Shown: positions 1 to 5,624 of the stretch, piece by piece
Numbering within the stretch: the stretch's first letter is position 1
Layout: each line of letters starts with the position of its first letter
From: Draconibacterium sp.
GTDB lineage: Bacteria > Bacteroidota > Bacteroidia > Bacteroidales > Prolixibacteraceae
Direction: 5' to 3'
Assembly: GCA_027011835.1 (NCBI GenBank)
Contig: JALUZN010000294.1
Location: 1-7,868 of the forward strand
Length of the DNA: 7,868 nucleotides
Position numbers and translations under genes: made by a program
The notes under the pieces: generated by a model
Told to the model about the DNA's origin: nothing
Seen by the model: only the letters and a program-made list of their open reading frames with translations
The model's database searches: none

Positions 1-100
1 CCATTATTGTTACCTTTAAAAATGGATTGGTTTTACAGTAAACAGCTAAATTTTATTTTGAGAAACCGTTGAGCTTTTTCGGAGAATTCATATGTGAGGT
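1..100. other. Left-edge region, possible 3' end of an upstream gene
   Basis: Two plus-strand frames are open from the left edge. One stops at 39-41 (short peptide ending NGLVLQ). The other stops at 70-72 (peptide ending LNFILRNR). Either could be the C-terminus of an upstream gene, and too little is present to choose. The rest is leader for the gene at 101. TTATTTTG at 53-60 is one mismatch from the Bacteroidota -7 box TAnnTTTG, but I see no convincing -33 element. Confidence 0.3.
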
Positions 101-658
101 ATGAAAATAAAACAAATAACAGTATTTCTTATTTTTGTGTTGATATCGGGGAAATTGTATTCGCAATTGTCGAATCAACAAAAAACGGTTCGCCTGTCGA
201 TACCCGAAATTGCTATTCTCGATATTGAACCCTCGTATAATAACAGCATTTATATTTCGCTCGAACAGCCCGTTAAACCCGGAGTGCAGGCAACAATACA
301 AAAAACAAGCAACGAAAAACTTTGGATTAATTATACATCGTCGTTGTTAAATTCAAAAAACTCGCGCATAATAAAAGCTGAAATTTCGGGGGGTAAAATT
401 CCCGATGGCATCGATTTATATCTCGAAGTTTCCGATTTTTCGGGAAGTGGGAAAGGAAAAACAGGTGAATCAAGCGGAAAAATAAAACTCACAAACTATT
501 CGAAACCAATTATTACCGGAATTGGAAACTGCTACACCGGCGATGGAATTATGAACGGACACTCGCTCTCGTTTTCGCTCGAAATAAACAATTATGCGAA
601 AGTTCACTCAATCAGCGATGCCGATTTTACAATTCTTTACACCATAACCGACAATTAA
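101..658 (+). CDS. Small secreted beta-rich protein, function unknown
   Basis: This is a 185-residue protein with a clear N-terminal signal peptide: Lys-rich start, hydrophobic core at about residues 7-17, likely cleavage after LYS21 before Gln22. Mature Gln at +1 is common in Bacteroidota exported proteins. The rest alternates hydrophobic and polar residues as in a beta-sandwich. It has the segment LSIPEIAILDIEP (32-44), a Gly/Ser-rich loop (about 112-126), a GIGNCYTGDG motif with the only cysteine (140-149), and the C-terminal strand FTILYTITDN. From memory this matches a recurrent family of uncharacterised Bacteroidota secreted proteins, loosely like fimbrial or WxL-type beta domains. That comparison is not tested. 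An in-frame stop at 95-97 fixes the ATG at 101 as the first possible ATG start. The next gene begins one base after the stop, so the two are probably co-expressed. Confidence 0.8.
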   Translation: MKIKQITVFLIFVLISGKLYSQLSNQQKTVRLSIPEIAILDIEPSYNNSIYISLEQPVKPGVQATIQKTSNEKLWINYTSSLLNSKNSRIIKAEISGGKIPDGIDLYLEVSDFSGSGKGKTGESSGKIKLTNYSKPIITGIGNCYTGDGIMNGHSLSFSLEINNYAKVHSISDADFTILYTITDN

Positions 659-659
659 T

Positions 660-1166
660 ATGCTAAAAAAGATATTATATCCGGTTCTATTTCTCCTGTT
701 AACAGTAAGTTCTCAGGCACAGCAGTTAAAGTTAGACATTAACGGAACAATTACTTTTAACAGTTCCGATTATATGATAAAAGAAGCCGGCAAAGATTTT
801 CCTTCAACCATAAATAGTGCTTCCAATATTCAACTCTCAATTTCGTTTATAAACTTTTGGGATAAGTTTTTCGACTCTGGCAAGAAATGGAAAATATATG
901 TCAGCAAATCGGATATAAACTGGAATCAAAATATTAATATTGAAATTGCAAGAGTGGGAGAAGGTACAAGTTTAAGAAACGGAAAAAGAGAAAGAATTAT
1001 TGGAGGAACTCAGTTTCAGCCAATTTTAAATACGCCCGTATATTTTTTTAGAGGACAAAATGAAATTTTTAATATTCCCGTTGCCTTTAAAGTTCATGGC
1101 GTTTCGGTAACCGGGGGTGCACAAGAGATTGAATCGGTTATAATGTTTACTATTTACGAAGATTAG
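660..1166 (+). CDS. Small secreted beta-rich protein, function unknown (partner of the preceding gene)
   Basis: The protein has 168 residues. Its signal peptide (KK at 3-4, hydrophobic core about 5-16) probably ends after SQA20, leaving Gln21. The mature part is predicted beta-rich, with aromatic and basic residues around 66-80 and no cysteine. It ends in a strand, VIMFTIYED, that resembles the C-terminal strand of the preceding protein (FTILYTITDN). The start lies one base after the upstream stop (TAA-T-ATG), which indicates translational coupling. The two proteins may be distant paralogues or subunits of one surface or periplasmic assembly. This is inferred from pairing, size and matching ends, not from a recognised domain. 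The stop codon overlaps the stop of the convergent HD gene by four bases. Confidence 0.75.
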   Translation: MLKKILYPVLFLLLTVSSQAQQLKLDINGTITFNSSDYMIKEAGKDFPSTINSASNIQLSISFINFWDKFFDSGKKWKIYVSKSDINWNQNINIEIARVGEGTSLRNGKRERIIGGTQFQPILNTPVYFFRGQNEIFNIPVAFKVHGVSVTGGAQEIESVIMFTIYED

Positions 1167-1819
1167 ATTTTACTTTCCCACTCTTCAAAAAATTGCTTTA
1201 AAAATACTTCCATAAACCGATGTCTTTTTTCTGCCATTTTTTTTGCTGTTTCGGTATTCATCCTCTCTTTTAAAAGCAACAATTTTTCATAAAAATGATT
1301 AATGGTTGGTGCCGTTGTTTTTTTATATTCCTCGAAACTGGAATGCATTTCTGGCTTACTGTCAGGATGATGAATTAATCGCCCTCTGTTTCCTCCGTAA
1401 GCAAAAGTGCGTGCAATTCCAATGGCACCAATTGCATCAAGGCGGTCGGCATCCTGAACAATTTGCGCTTCGATTGACGTTGCCCGGGTTTCCACTCCTG
1501 CCCCTTTAAATGAAACCTGCCCGACAATATGAATTATCTCTGTTGTTTTTTCTTCCGAAAACCCAATGGAAGTCAACCACTTTTTAATTTTCGACTCCTC
1601 ACTGCCTTCATTAAGTTTCCAGTCGTCTAAATCGTGAAGCAACGCTGCCATCTCTATTAAAAACAAATCGCCACCCTCTCGTTTAGCAATCTTTAACGCT
1701 AAGTTTCGCACCCGGTAAATATGCCACCAATCGTGTCCCGAACTTTCACTTTCAAAGTAGTTTCGAACAAACTCTTCGGTAGCCCGCACTACTCTTTTTT
1801 CTTGAATTTTTAAACCCAT
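1163..1819 (-). CDS. HD-domain phosphohydrolase, YedJ/YpgQ-like
   Basis: This 218-residue protein belongs to the HD superfamily of metal-dependent phosphohydrolases. Metal-binding motifs are visible in order: GHDWWH at 28-33, the HD dyad in LLHDLDDW at 61-67, and QDADRLDAIG at 122-131. Size and motif spacing fit the stand-alone HD proteins typified by E. coli YedJ and B. subtilis YpgQ. YpgQ is reported to be a metal-dependent nucleotide pyrophosphohydrolase. The substrate here cannot be read from the sequence, but nucleotide house-cleaning is a reasonable guess. It is cytoplasmic, with no signal peptide or membrane segment. The next internal Met is residue 57, after the first motif, so the start at 1819 is well supported. 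It converges on the secreted-protein pair and is divergent from the acyl-CoA ligase. A promoter-like sequence ends five bases before the ATG. Confidence 0.88.
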   Translation of the reverse strand: MGLKIQEKRVVRATEEFVRNYFESESSGHDWWHIYRVRNLALKIAKREGGDLFLIEMAALLHDLDDWKLNEGSEESKIKKWLTSIGFSEEKTTEIIHIVGQVSFKGAGVETRATSIEAQIVQDADRLDAIGAIGIARTFAYGGNRGRLIHHPDSKPEMHSSFEEYKKTTAPTINHFYEKLLLLKERMNTETAKKMAEKRHRFMEVFLKQFFEEWESKI

Positions 1820-1823
1820 AGTT

Positions 1824-1853
1824 CAAAACTAATGAAACTATCTACAAATTCAA
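1824..1853 (-). promoter_or_regulatory. Bacteroidota-type promoter for the HD phosphohydrolase gene
   Basis: Read on the minus strand, TTG (1853-1851) is followed by exactly 19 bases and then TAGTTTTG (1831-1824). This fits the Bacteroidota housekeeping pattern of a -33 TTG/TTTG and a -7 TAnnTTTG. The -7 box ends only four bases before the ATG, so transcription would start at or very near the A of the start codon, giving a leaderless or nearly leaderless mRNA. Confidence 0.5.
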
Positions 1854-1864
1854 CAATTAAAAGT

Positions 1865-1879
1865 TGTTAAAATTTAACA
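1865..1879. promoter_or_regulatory. Palindrome in the divergent promoter region, possible operator
   Basis: TGTTAAA, a central A, then TTTAACA form a perfect 7+7 palindrome. It lies just upstream of the HD gene promoter and about 95 bases before the first promoter candidate of the acyl-CoA ligase. Its size and position would suit a dimeric regulator. However, AT-rich DNA produces such palindromes by chance and no regulator gene is nearby. Confidence 0.25.
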
Positions 1880-1973
1880 GAAAAATCGCTTATTCATCTC
1901 AGTACCAACCCATTTCACAATTTACAATTAAGATACGTCAGCATTAAAAATCTTATCATCAGTCAATTTTTAC

Positions 1974-2019
1974 TATTTTTGTAACACAATAAAGACAACT
2001 ATTTTTAATATTACATTTG
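1974..2019 (+). promoter_or_regulatory. Candidate -7 boxes for the acyl-CoA ligase gene
   Basis: Two sequences fit TAnnTTTG: TATTTTTG at 1974-1981 and TACATTTG at 2012-2019. They would give leaders of about 60 and 25 bases. Neither has a good TTTG about 19 bases upstream, so the choice is unresolved. No Shine-Dalgarno sequence precedes the ATG at 2049. Confidence 0.3.
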
Positions 2020-2048
2020 AAAAAAGTTGAGATTTAAATTTTGAGAAA

Positions 2049-3713
2049 ATGATAGATACATCGAAACTAACATTACCGTCGCTGTTTTATAGCACGGTAA
2101 AAAATCATGCCGATTCAACTTCGGTGGTGTTTGTTGGTGAAAAAAATTACACCTATAAAGAGATGGGCAATGACGTTGACCTATTGGCAACGATGCTGTT
2201 AGATATGGGCATAAAAAAAGGCGACAAAGTTGCCATTTTAAGTACAAATATGCCCAACTGGGGGGTTGCATTCTTTGCTATTTTTGCAGCCGGAGCAACT
2301 GCCGTGCCTATTTTACCCGATTTCCACGAAAAAGAGATAAGAGCAATTTTAGAACATTCCGAAGCCAAAACAATTTTTGTTTCGGAAGGACTTTATAAAA
2401 ACATTAATAGCGATGTTTCGGAATTAGTGGAACACATAATTTCAATCGAGAAATTTGCAATAATTCCAAAGAAAACCGAAACCAAAGATTTAAAAACACT
2501 GGAAAGTTCACTTCCGGCAACAAAAAATAAAATAATTCCGGTTCATGTCGAGGAGGAAGATTTAGCATCAATTATTTATACTTCTGGAACGACAGGCAAC
2601 TCGAAGGGTGTAATGTTAACACATAAAAATCTTGCCTGGACAGCGCAGCAGAGTGCCAGCCTCTATCAGGTACGTAGTAACGACCGGTTTTTGTCGGTTT
2701 TACCACTCTCGCACACGCTTGAGAACACAGTTGGGTTTTTACTGGGTATTAAATACGGAGCATCGATTTATTACCTGCGTAAACCACCGGTTGCATCGGT
2801 TTTACTCCCTGCTTTAAAACAGGTTAAACCTACAATTATGCTTACTGTTCCACTCATTATGGAAAAAATATTCAGAGCAAAAATTTATCCTGAATTTCAG
2901 AAAAGCACGGTTACAAGGTCGTTGTACGCTTTCCCTCCCACCCGGAAACTACTTCATAAAATTGCAGCAAAAAAACTTCTTAAAACCTTTGGAGGCGAAA
3001 TTAAATTTTACGGAATTGGCGGAGCAAAACTCGACCCAACTGTTGAACGTTTTTTATTTGAAGGGAATTTCCCATATGCCATTGGTTACGGACTGACAGA
3101 AACGTCGCCGCTGCTTGCAGGTGCTGTTGGCAAAAACAGAAGAATTGGGTCGACCGGAATAGCAATGGAAGGTGTTAAATTACGCATAGGAAATGCCGAC
3201 CCGGTAACCGGCGAAGGCGAAATTCAGGCAAAAGGAGAGAATGTAATGCGCGGCTATTATAAAGCACCCGACATTACAAAAGAGGTTTTTACCGACGACG
3301 GTTGGTTTAAAACCGGCGACCGCGGAACATTCGATAAAAACAAACGACTGTTTATTAAAGGCCGAATTAAAACAATGATTGTTGGAGCAAGTGGCGAAAA
3401 CATCTATCCCGAAGAGATTGAATCGGTGATTAACAAAATGAGATTTGTCCTCGAATCGCTTGTTGTTGAAAAGAAAGGCAAACTGGTAGCGATGATTCAT
3501 TTGAATATGGAAGAGATTGAGAAAAATTTTAAAAACATAAAGTCGGAAGCAAAACAGTATATTTCCGAAAAATCGGATGAAATTCTTAAAGAAATTCAGA
3601 AAAAGGTGAATACGGAAGTAAATAAATTTTCGAAAATACAAAAAGTAGAACACCAGCCGGAACCTTTTGAAAAGACACCAACAAAAAAAATCAAACGGTT
3701 TCTATATCATTAA
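2049..3713 (+). CDS. Long-chain fatty acid-CoA ligase (AMP-binding family)
   Basis: The protein has 554 residues and activates a fatty acid with ATP to an acyl-adenylate, then transfers it to coenzyme A. The adenylate-forming motifs are all present: phosphate-binding loop YTSGTTGNSKG (177-187), GYGLTETSP (346-354), TGDRG (422-426) and the hinge motif GRIK (438-441). TPTKKIKR near the C-terminus (543-550) carries the expected catalytic lysine (probably K547). Length and motif spacing fit bacterial FadD-type or AMP-dependent synthetases. Chain-length preference cannot be told from sequence alone. The ATG at 2049 gives a family-typical N-terminus, with a short helix before the FVGEKNYTYKEM strand-turn. 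The gene stands alone, divergent from the HD gene and closed by a strong terminator. It probably serves uptake of exogenous fatty acids or membrane lipid recycling at the inner membrane face. Confidence 0.93.
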   Translation: MIDTSKLTLPSLFYSTVKNHADSTSVVFVGEKNYTYKEMGNDVDLLATMLLDMGIKKGDKVAILSTNMPNWGVAFFAIFAAGATAVPILPDFHEKEIRAILEHSEAKTIFVSEGLYKNINSDVSELVEHIISIEKFAIIPKKTETKDLKTLESSLPATKNKIIPVHVEEEDLASIIYTSGTTGNSKGVMLTHKNLAWTAQQSASLYQVRSNDRFLSVLPLSHTLENTVGFLLGIKYGASIYYLRKPPVASVLLPALKQVKPTIMLTVPLIMEKIFRAKIYPEFQKSTVTRSLYAFPPTRKLLHKIAAKKLLKTFGGEIKFYGIGGAKLDPTVERFLFEGNFPYAIGYGLTETSPLLAGAVGKNRRIGSTGIAMEGVKLRIGNADPVTGEGEIQAKGENVMRGYYKAPDITKEVFTDDGWFKTGDRGTFDKNKRLFIKGRIKTMIVGASGENIYPEEIESVINKMRFVLESLVVEKKGKLVAMIHLNMEEIEKNFKNIKSEAKQYISEKSDEILKEIQKKVNTEVNKFSKIQKVEHQPEPFEKTPTKKIKRFLYH

Positions 3714-3730
3714 CAATGCAATATTGTTAA
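3710..3730 (+). other. Small hairpin overlapping the acyl-CoA ligase stop codon
   Basis: TTAACAAT (3710-3717) and ATTGTTAA (3723-3730) form a perfect 8-bp stem with a 5-base loop. It includes the TAA stop and lies directly before the terminator hairpin. It may stabilise the mRNA 3' end. It is AT-rich, so its strength is limited. Confidence 0.4.
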
Positions 3731-3764
3731 AAAGGAAAGTCTTATTTCGGGCTTTCCTTTTTTT
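3731..3764 (+). terminator. Rho-independent terminator after the acyl-CoA ligase gene
   Basis: GGAAAGTC (3734-3741) pairs with GGCTTTCC (3750-3757) around an 8-base loop, with one G-T pair. A run of seven T follows (3758-3764). It begins 18 bases after the stop codon. This is a textbook intrinsic terminator and separates this gene from the purM-type gene downstream. Confidence 0.9.
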
Positions 3765-3794
3765 GTTACAGGTTGTTAGAAAATGCTAATTTTG
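3762..3794 (+). promoter_or_regulatory. Promoter for the purM-type gene, overlapping the upstream T-tract
   Basis: TAATTTTG (3787-3794) fits the Bacteroidota -7 box, and TTTG (3762-3765) lies 21 bases upstream as a possible -33 element. Transcription would start near 3800, leaving a leader of about 16 bases before the ATG at 3816. The -33 element shares bases with the terminator T-run. This promoter may drive the purM-prfA-pyrF block. Confidence 0.5.
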
Positions 3795-3815
3795 TAAAAA
3801 ACTTAATAAAAACAA

Positions 3816-4985
3816 ATGGTTACCGAATCGAGATATAGCGCACGCGGAGTTTCGGCATCGAAAGAAGATGTGCACGAAGCGATAAAAAATGTTGACAAGG
3901 GAATTTTTCCAAAAGCATTCTGCAAAATTATCCCCGACATTTTAGGCGGCGACCCGGAGTGGTGCAATATTATGCATGCCGACGGTGCCGGCACAAAATC
4001 GTCGCTGGCCTATTTGTACTGGAAAGAGACCGGCGACCTTTCGGTGTGGAAAGGAATTGCACAAGATGCATTGATTATGAACGTTGACGACCTGCTTTGC
4101 GTAGGTGCAACCGATAATATTTTGGTGTCGTCGACCATTGGCCGCAACAAAAACAATATTCCGGGAGAAGTAATTGCTGCAATTATTAACGGCACCGAAG
4201 AATTGCTTGCCACATTGCGCGAAATGGGAATTTCAATCTATTCAACCGGAGGAGAAACTGCCGACGTGGGCGATTTGGTACGCACAATAATTGTCGACTC
4301 TACCGTTACCTGCCGTATGAAAAAAGCAAATGTAATTTCGGCTGATAACATTTCGGCCGGCGATGTAATTGTCGGGCTTTCATCGTCGGGGCAGGCAACT
4401 TACGAAACCGAATACAACGGTGGAATGGGAAGCAACGGATTAACTTCGGCCCGGCACGATGTTTTTGCAAAATACCTTGCCGATAAATATCCTGAAGGTT
4501 TCGACCCGCAGGTTCCTCACGAACTGGTTTATTCGGGTAACTATAAATTAACCGATACAATCGATGAGCTGGGAATTGATGCCGGGAAACTGGTACTTTC
4601 GCCAACACGAACTTATGCGCCGGTTATAAAAAAAGTACTCGACAAGTTTCGCGGACAAATTTCGGGAATGATACACTGCTCGGGCGGAGCACAAACAAAA
4701 GTGCTGCATTTTGTCGATAACGTTCACGTTATTAAAGACAATATGTTTCCTGTTCCTCCGTTGTTCAGGATTATTCAGGAGCAATCGGGCACCAACTGGA
4801 AAGAGATGTACAAAGTATTTAATATGGGGCATCGTTACGAAATTTACTGTAAACCCGAAGTTGCCGGTGAAATTATAAAGGTCGCAAAGTCGTTTAATAT
4901 CGATGCACAAATTGTTGGGAAAGTTGAACCTTTCGATGGGAAAAAACTTACTATTAAGTCGGAAAAGGGAGAATTTGTTTATTAG
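3816..4985 (+). CDS. purM: AIR synthase, PurM type (phosphoribosylformylglycinamidine cyclo-ligase)
   Basis: This 389-residue protein is of the PurM family, which closes the imidazole ring of AIR from FGAM with ATP, the fifth step of purine synthesis. PurM-like segments appear in order: HADGAGTK (54-61), the NVDDLLCVGA strand-helix (89-98), TGGETADVGD (144-153), GDVIVGLSSSG (182-192), the C-terminal domain motif ISGMIHCSGGA (282-292), and PVPPLFRI...FNMGHR (312-340). It is longer than the usual PurM of about 345 residues. As I recall, that length fits the Bacteroidota form, often labelled only 'AIR synthase related protein', so activity as the main PurM is likely but not certain. No Shine-Dalgarno sequence precedes the ATG, and YSARGVSASKEDVH (7-20) matches the family N-terminus. 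The first palindromic repeat starts four bases after the stop. Confidence 0.87.
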   Translation: MVTESRYSARGVSASKEDVHEAIKNVDKGIFPKAFCKIIPDILGGDPEWCNIMHADGAGTKSSLAYLYWKETGDLSVWKGIAQDALIMNVDDLLCVGATDNILVSSTIGRNKNNIPGEVIAAIINGTEELLATLREMGISIYSTGGETADVGDLVRTIIVDSTVTCRMKKANVISADNISAGDVIVGLSSSGQATYETEYNGGMGSNGLTSARHDVFAKYLADKYPEGFDPQVPHELVYSGNYKLTDTIDELGIDAGKLVLSPTRTYAPVIKKVLDKFRGQISGMIHCSGGAQTKVLHFVDNVHVIKDNMFPVPPLFRIIQEQSGTNWKEMYKVFNMGHRYEIYCKPEVAGEIIKVAKSFNIDAQIVGKVEPFDGKKLTIKSEKGEFVY

Positions 4986-4988
4986 CTT

Positions 4989-5065
4989 CATTCCCACGAA
5001 AGTGAGACCATCTACACAAGAATAGTTTGGAAATTGGAGATTCCCGCACACATGGAAATGAGAAT
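4989..5065. repeat. Paired-palindrome element A
   Basis: The left palindrome (4990-5009) has a decayed right half, reading GTGAGACC instead of GTGGGAAT. The right palindrome (5040-5059) is imperfect, with GGAAAT for GGGAAT. The interior is 30 bases. Bases 4989-5044 are identical to 5625-5680 of element D, and the tail GAGAAT is also shared. Confidence 0.85.
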
Positions 5066-5099
5066 AAAAAATGAGGAAGAAGACTACAATAACAACGTC

Positions 5100-5167
5100 A
5101 TTCCCACGAAAGTGGGAATCTGCAAACGAAGGAGATTTAATTGAAAGATTCCCGAGTGTACGGGAAT
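5100..5167. repeat. Paired-palindrome element B
   Basis: The left palindrome (5100-5119) is perfect: an 8-bp stem ATTCCCAC/GTGGGAAT closed by a GAAA tetraloop. The right palindrome (5148-5167) has a perfect 7-bp stem ATTCCCG/CGGGAAT. The interior is 28 bases, with no sequence clearly shared with A or D. This is the best preserved short copy. Confidence 0.85.
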
Positions 5168-5220
5168 GAGTGCAGAGAAAAAGGAAGTTACAATAAACAG
5201 AATAGTTCAATTGAAAAATC

Positions 5221-5572
5221 ATTCCCACAAAAGTGGGAATTTCAAGATTATAAACCAATGGTAAACTTTTATGTTTACATATTAGCAAGCAAAAAAAACG
5301 GAGTATTATACATTGGATTGACAAACGAACTTGAAAGAAGATTATACGAACATAAAAATAAAGTATTAAAAGGATTCACTTATAAATACAACGTTGACAA
5401 ATTAGTTTATTACGAAGAATTTGAAACTTACGAAGAAGCATTTACACGAGAACGAAGGTTGAAAAAGTGGAATCGAAATTGGAAAATAAGATTAATAGAA
5501 AAAGAAAATTCTGAATGGGATGATTTATCGGCTGGGTGGTTTTGATACTGAGATTCCCGCATTCGCGGGAAT
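5221..5572 (+). mobile_element. Paired-palindrome element C carrying a GIY-YIG nuclease gene
   Basis: The left palindrome (5221-5240, stem ATTCCCAC/GTGGGAAT, loop AAAA) and the right palindrome (5553-5572, stem ATTCCCGC/GCGGGAAT, loop attc) are both perfect 8-bp stems. They have the same left/right orientation as in elements A, B and D. The 312-base interior is almost all one gene, with 17 bases before its ATG and 7 after its stop. I infer this is the full-length, possibly autonomous element, with A, B and D as short relatives. Movement is not shown by the sequence, and no target duplication was identified. Confidence 0.6.
5258..5545 (+). CDS. GIY-YIG nuclease family protein (YhbQ/COG2827-like)
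   Basis: This 95-residue single-domain nuclease has all family landmarks: FYVYILAS at 4-11 (VYI in place of GIY), YIG at 18-20, the Arg in LERRLYEH (R27, H32), and a metal-binding Glu in TRERRLKKWNR (E65). The end, KIRLIEKENSEWDDL, is typical of the small bacterial COG2827 group. GIY-YIG domains cut one DNA strand or make staggered cuts through a single metal ion; the cellular role of this small group is poorly defined. The frame is also open upstream from a TTG at 5141, but that stretch crosses two palindromes. The ATG at 5258 gives the standard family start, so it is chosen. There is no Shine-Dalgarno sequence. The gene is more A/T-rich than its neighbours and favours TTA, AGA and CGA codons, suggesting separate origin. 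It sits between the two palindromes of element C, in the conserved purM-prfA gap. Confidence 0.9.
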   Translation: MVNFYVYILASKKNGVLYIGLTNELERRLYEHKNKVLKGFTYKYNVDKLVYYEEFETYEEAFTRERRLKKWNRNWKIRLIEKENSEWDDLSAGWF

Positions 5573-5624
5573 GAAGAGGAGAGAGCAAAAATCGCAGAGT
5601 AATGGAAAGTTGAATTAATAACGA

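Noticed and set aside
3180..3653. Minus-strand 157-codon frame inside the acyl-CoA ligase gene
   Set aside because: It is antisense to a well-supported gene and is dominated by Phe and Asn from complemented Lys and Glu codons, with no family resemblance.
5141..5257. N-terminal extension of the GIY-YIG protein from a TTG start
   Set aside because: The extra 39 codons run through two palindromes. The family normally begins just before the FYVYIL strand, which fits the ATG at 5258.
4548..5324. Minus-strand open frame of 258 codons through the end of purM and repeat elements A and B
   Set aside because: Half of it is antisense to purM and the rest is translated palindromic repeat. It has no recognisable domain; the open frame is a by-product of repeat composition.
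5221..5572. Group I intron or homing endonuclease locus
   Set aside because: The nuclease is a short stand-alone COG2827-like domain in an intergenic gap. No host gene is interrupted and no intron core was recognised.
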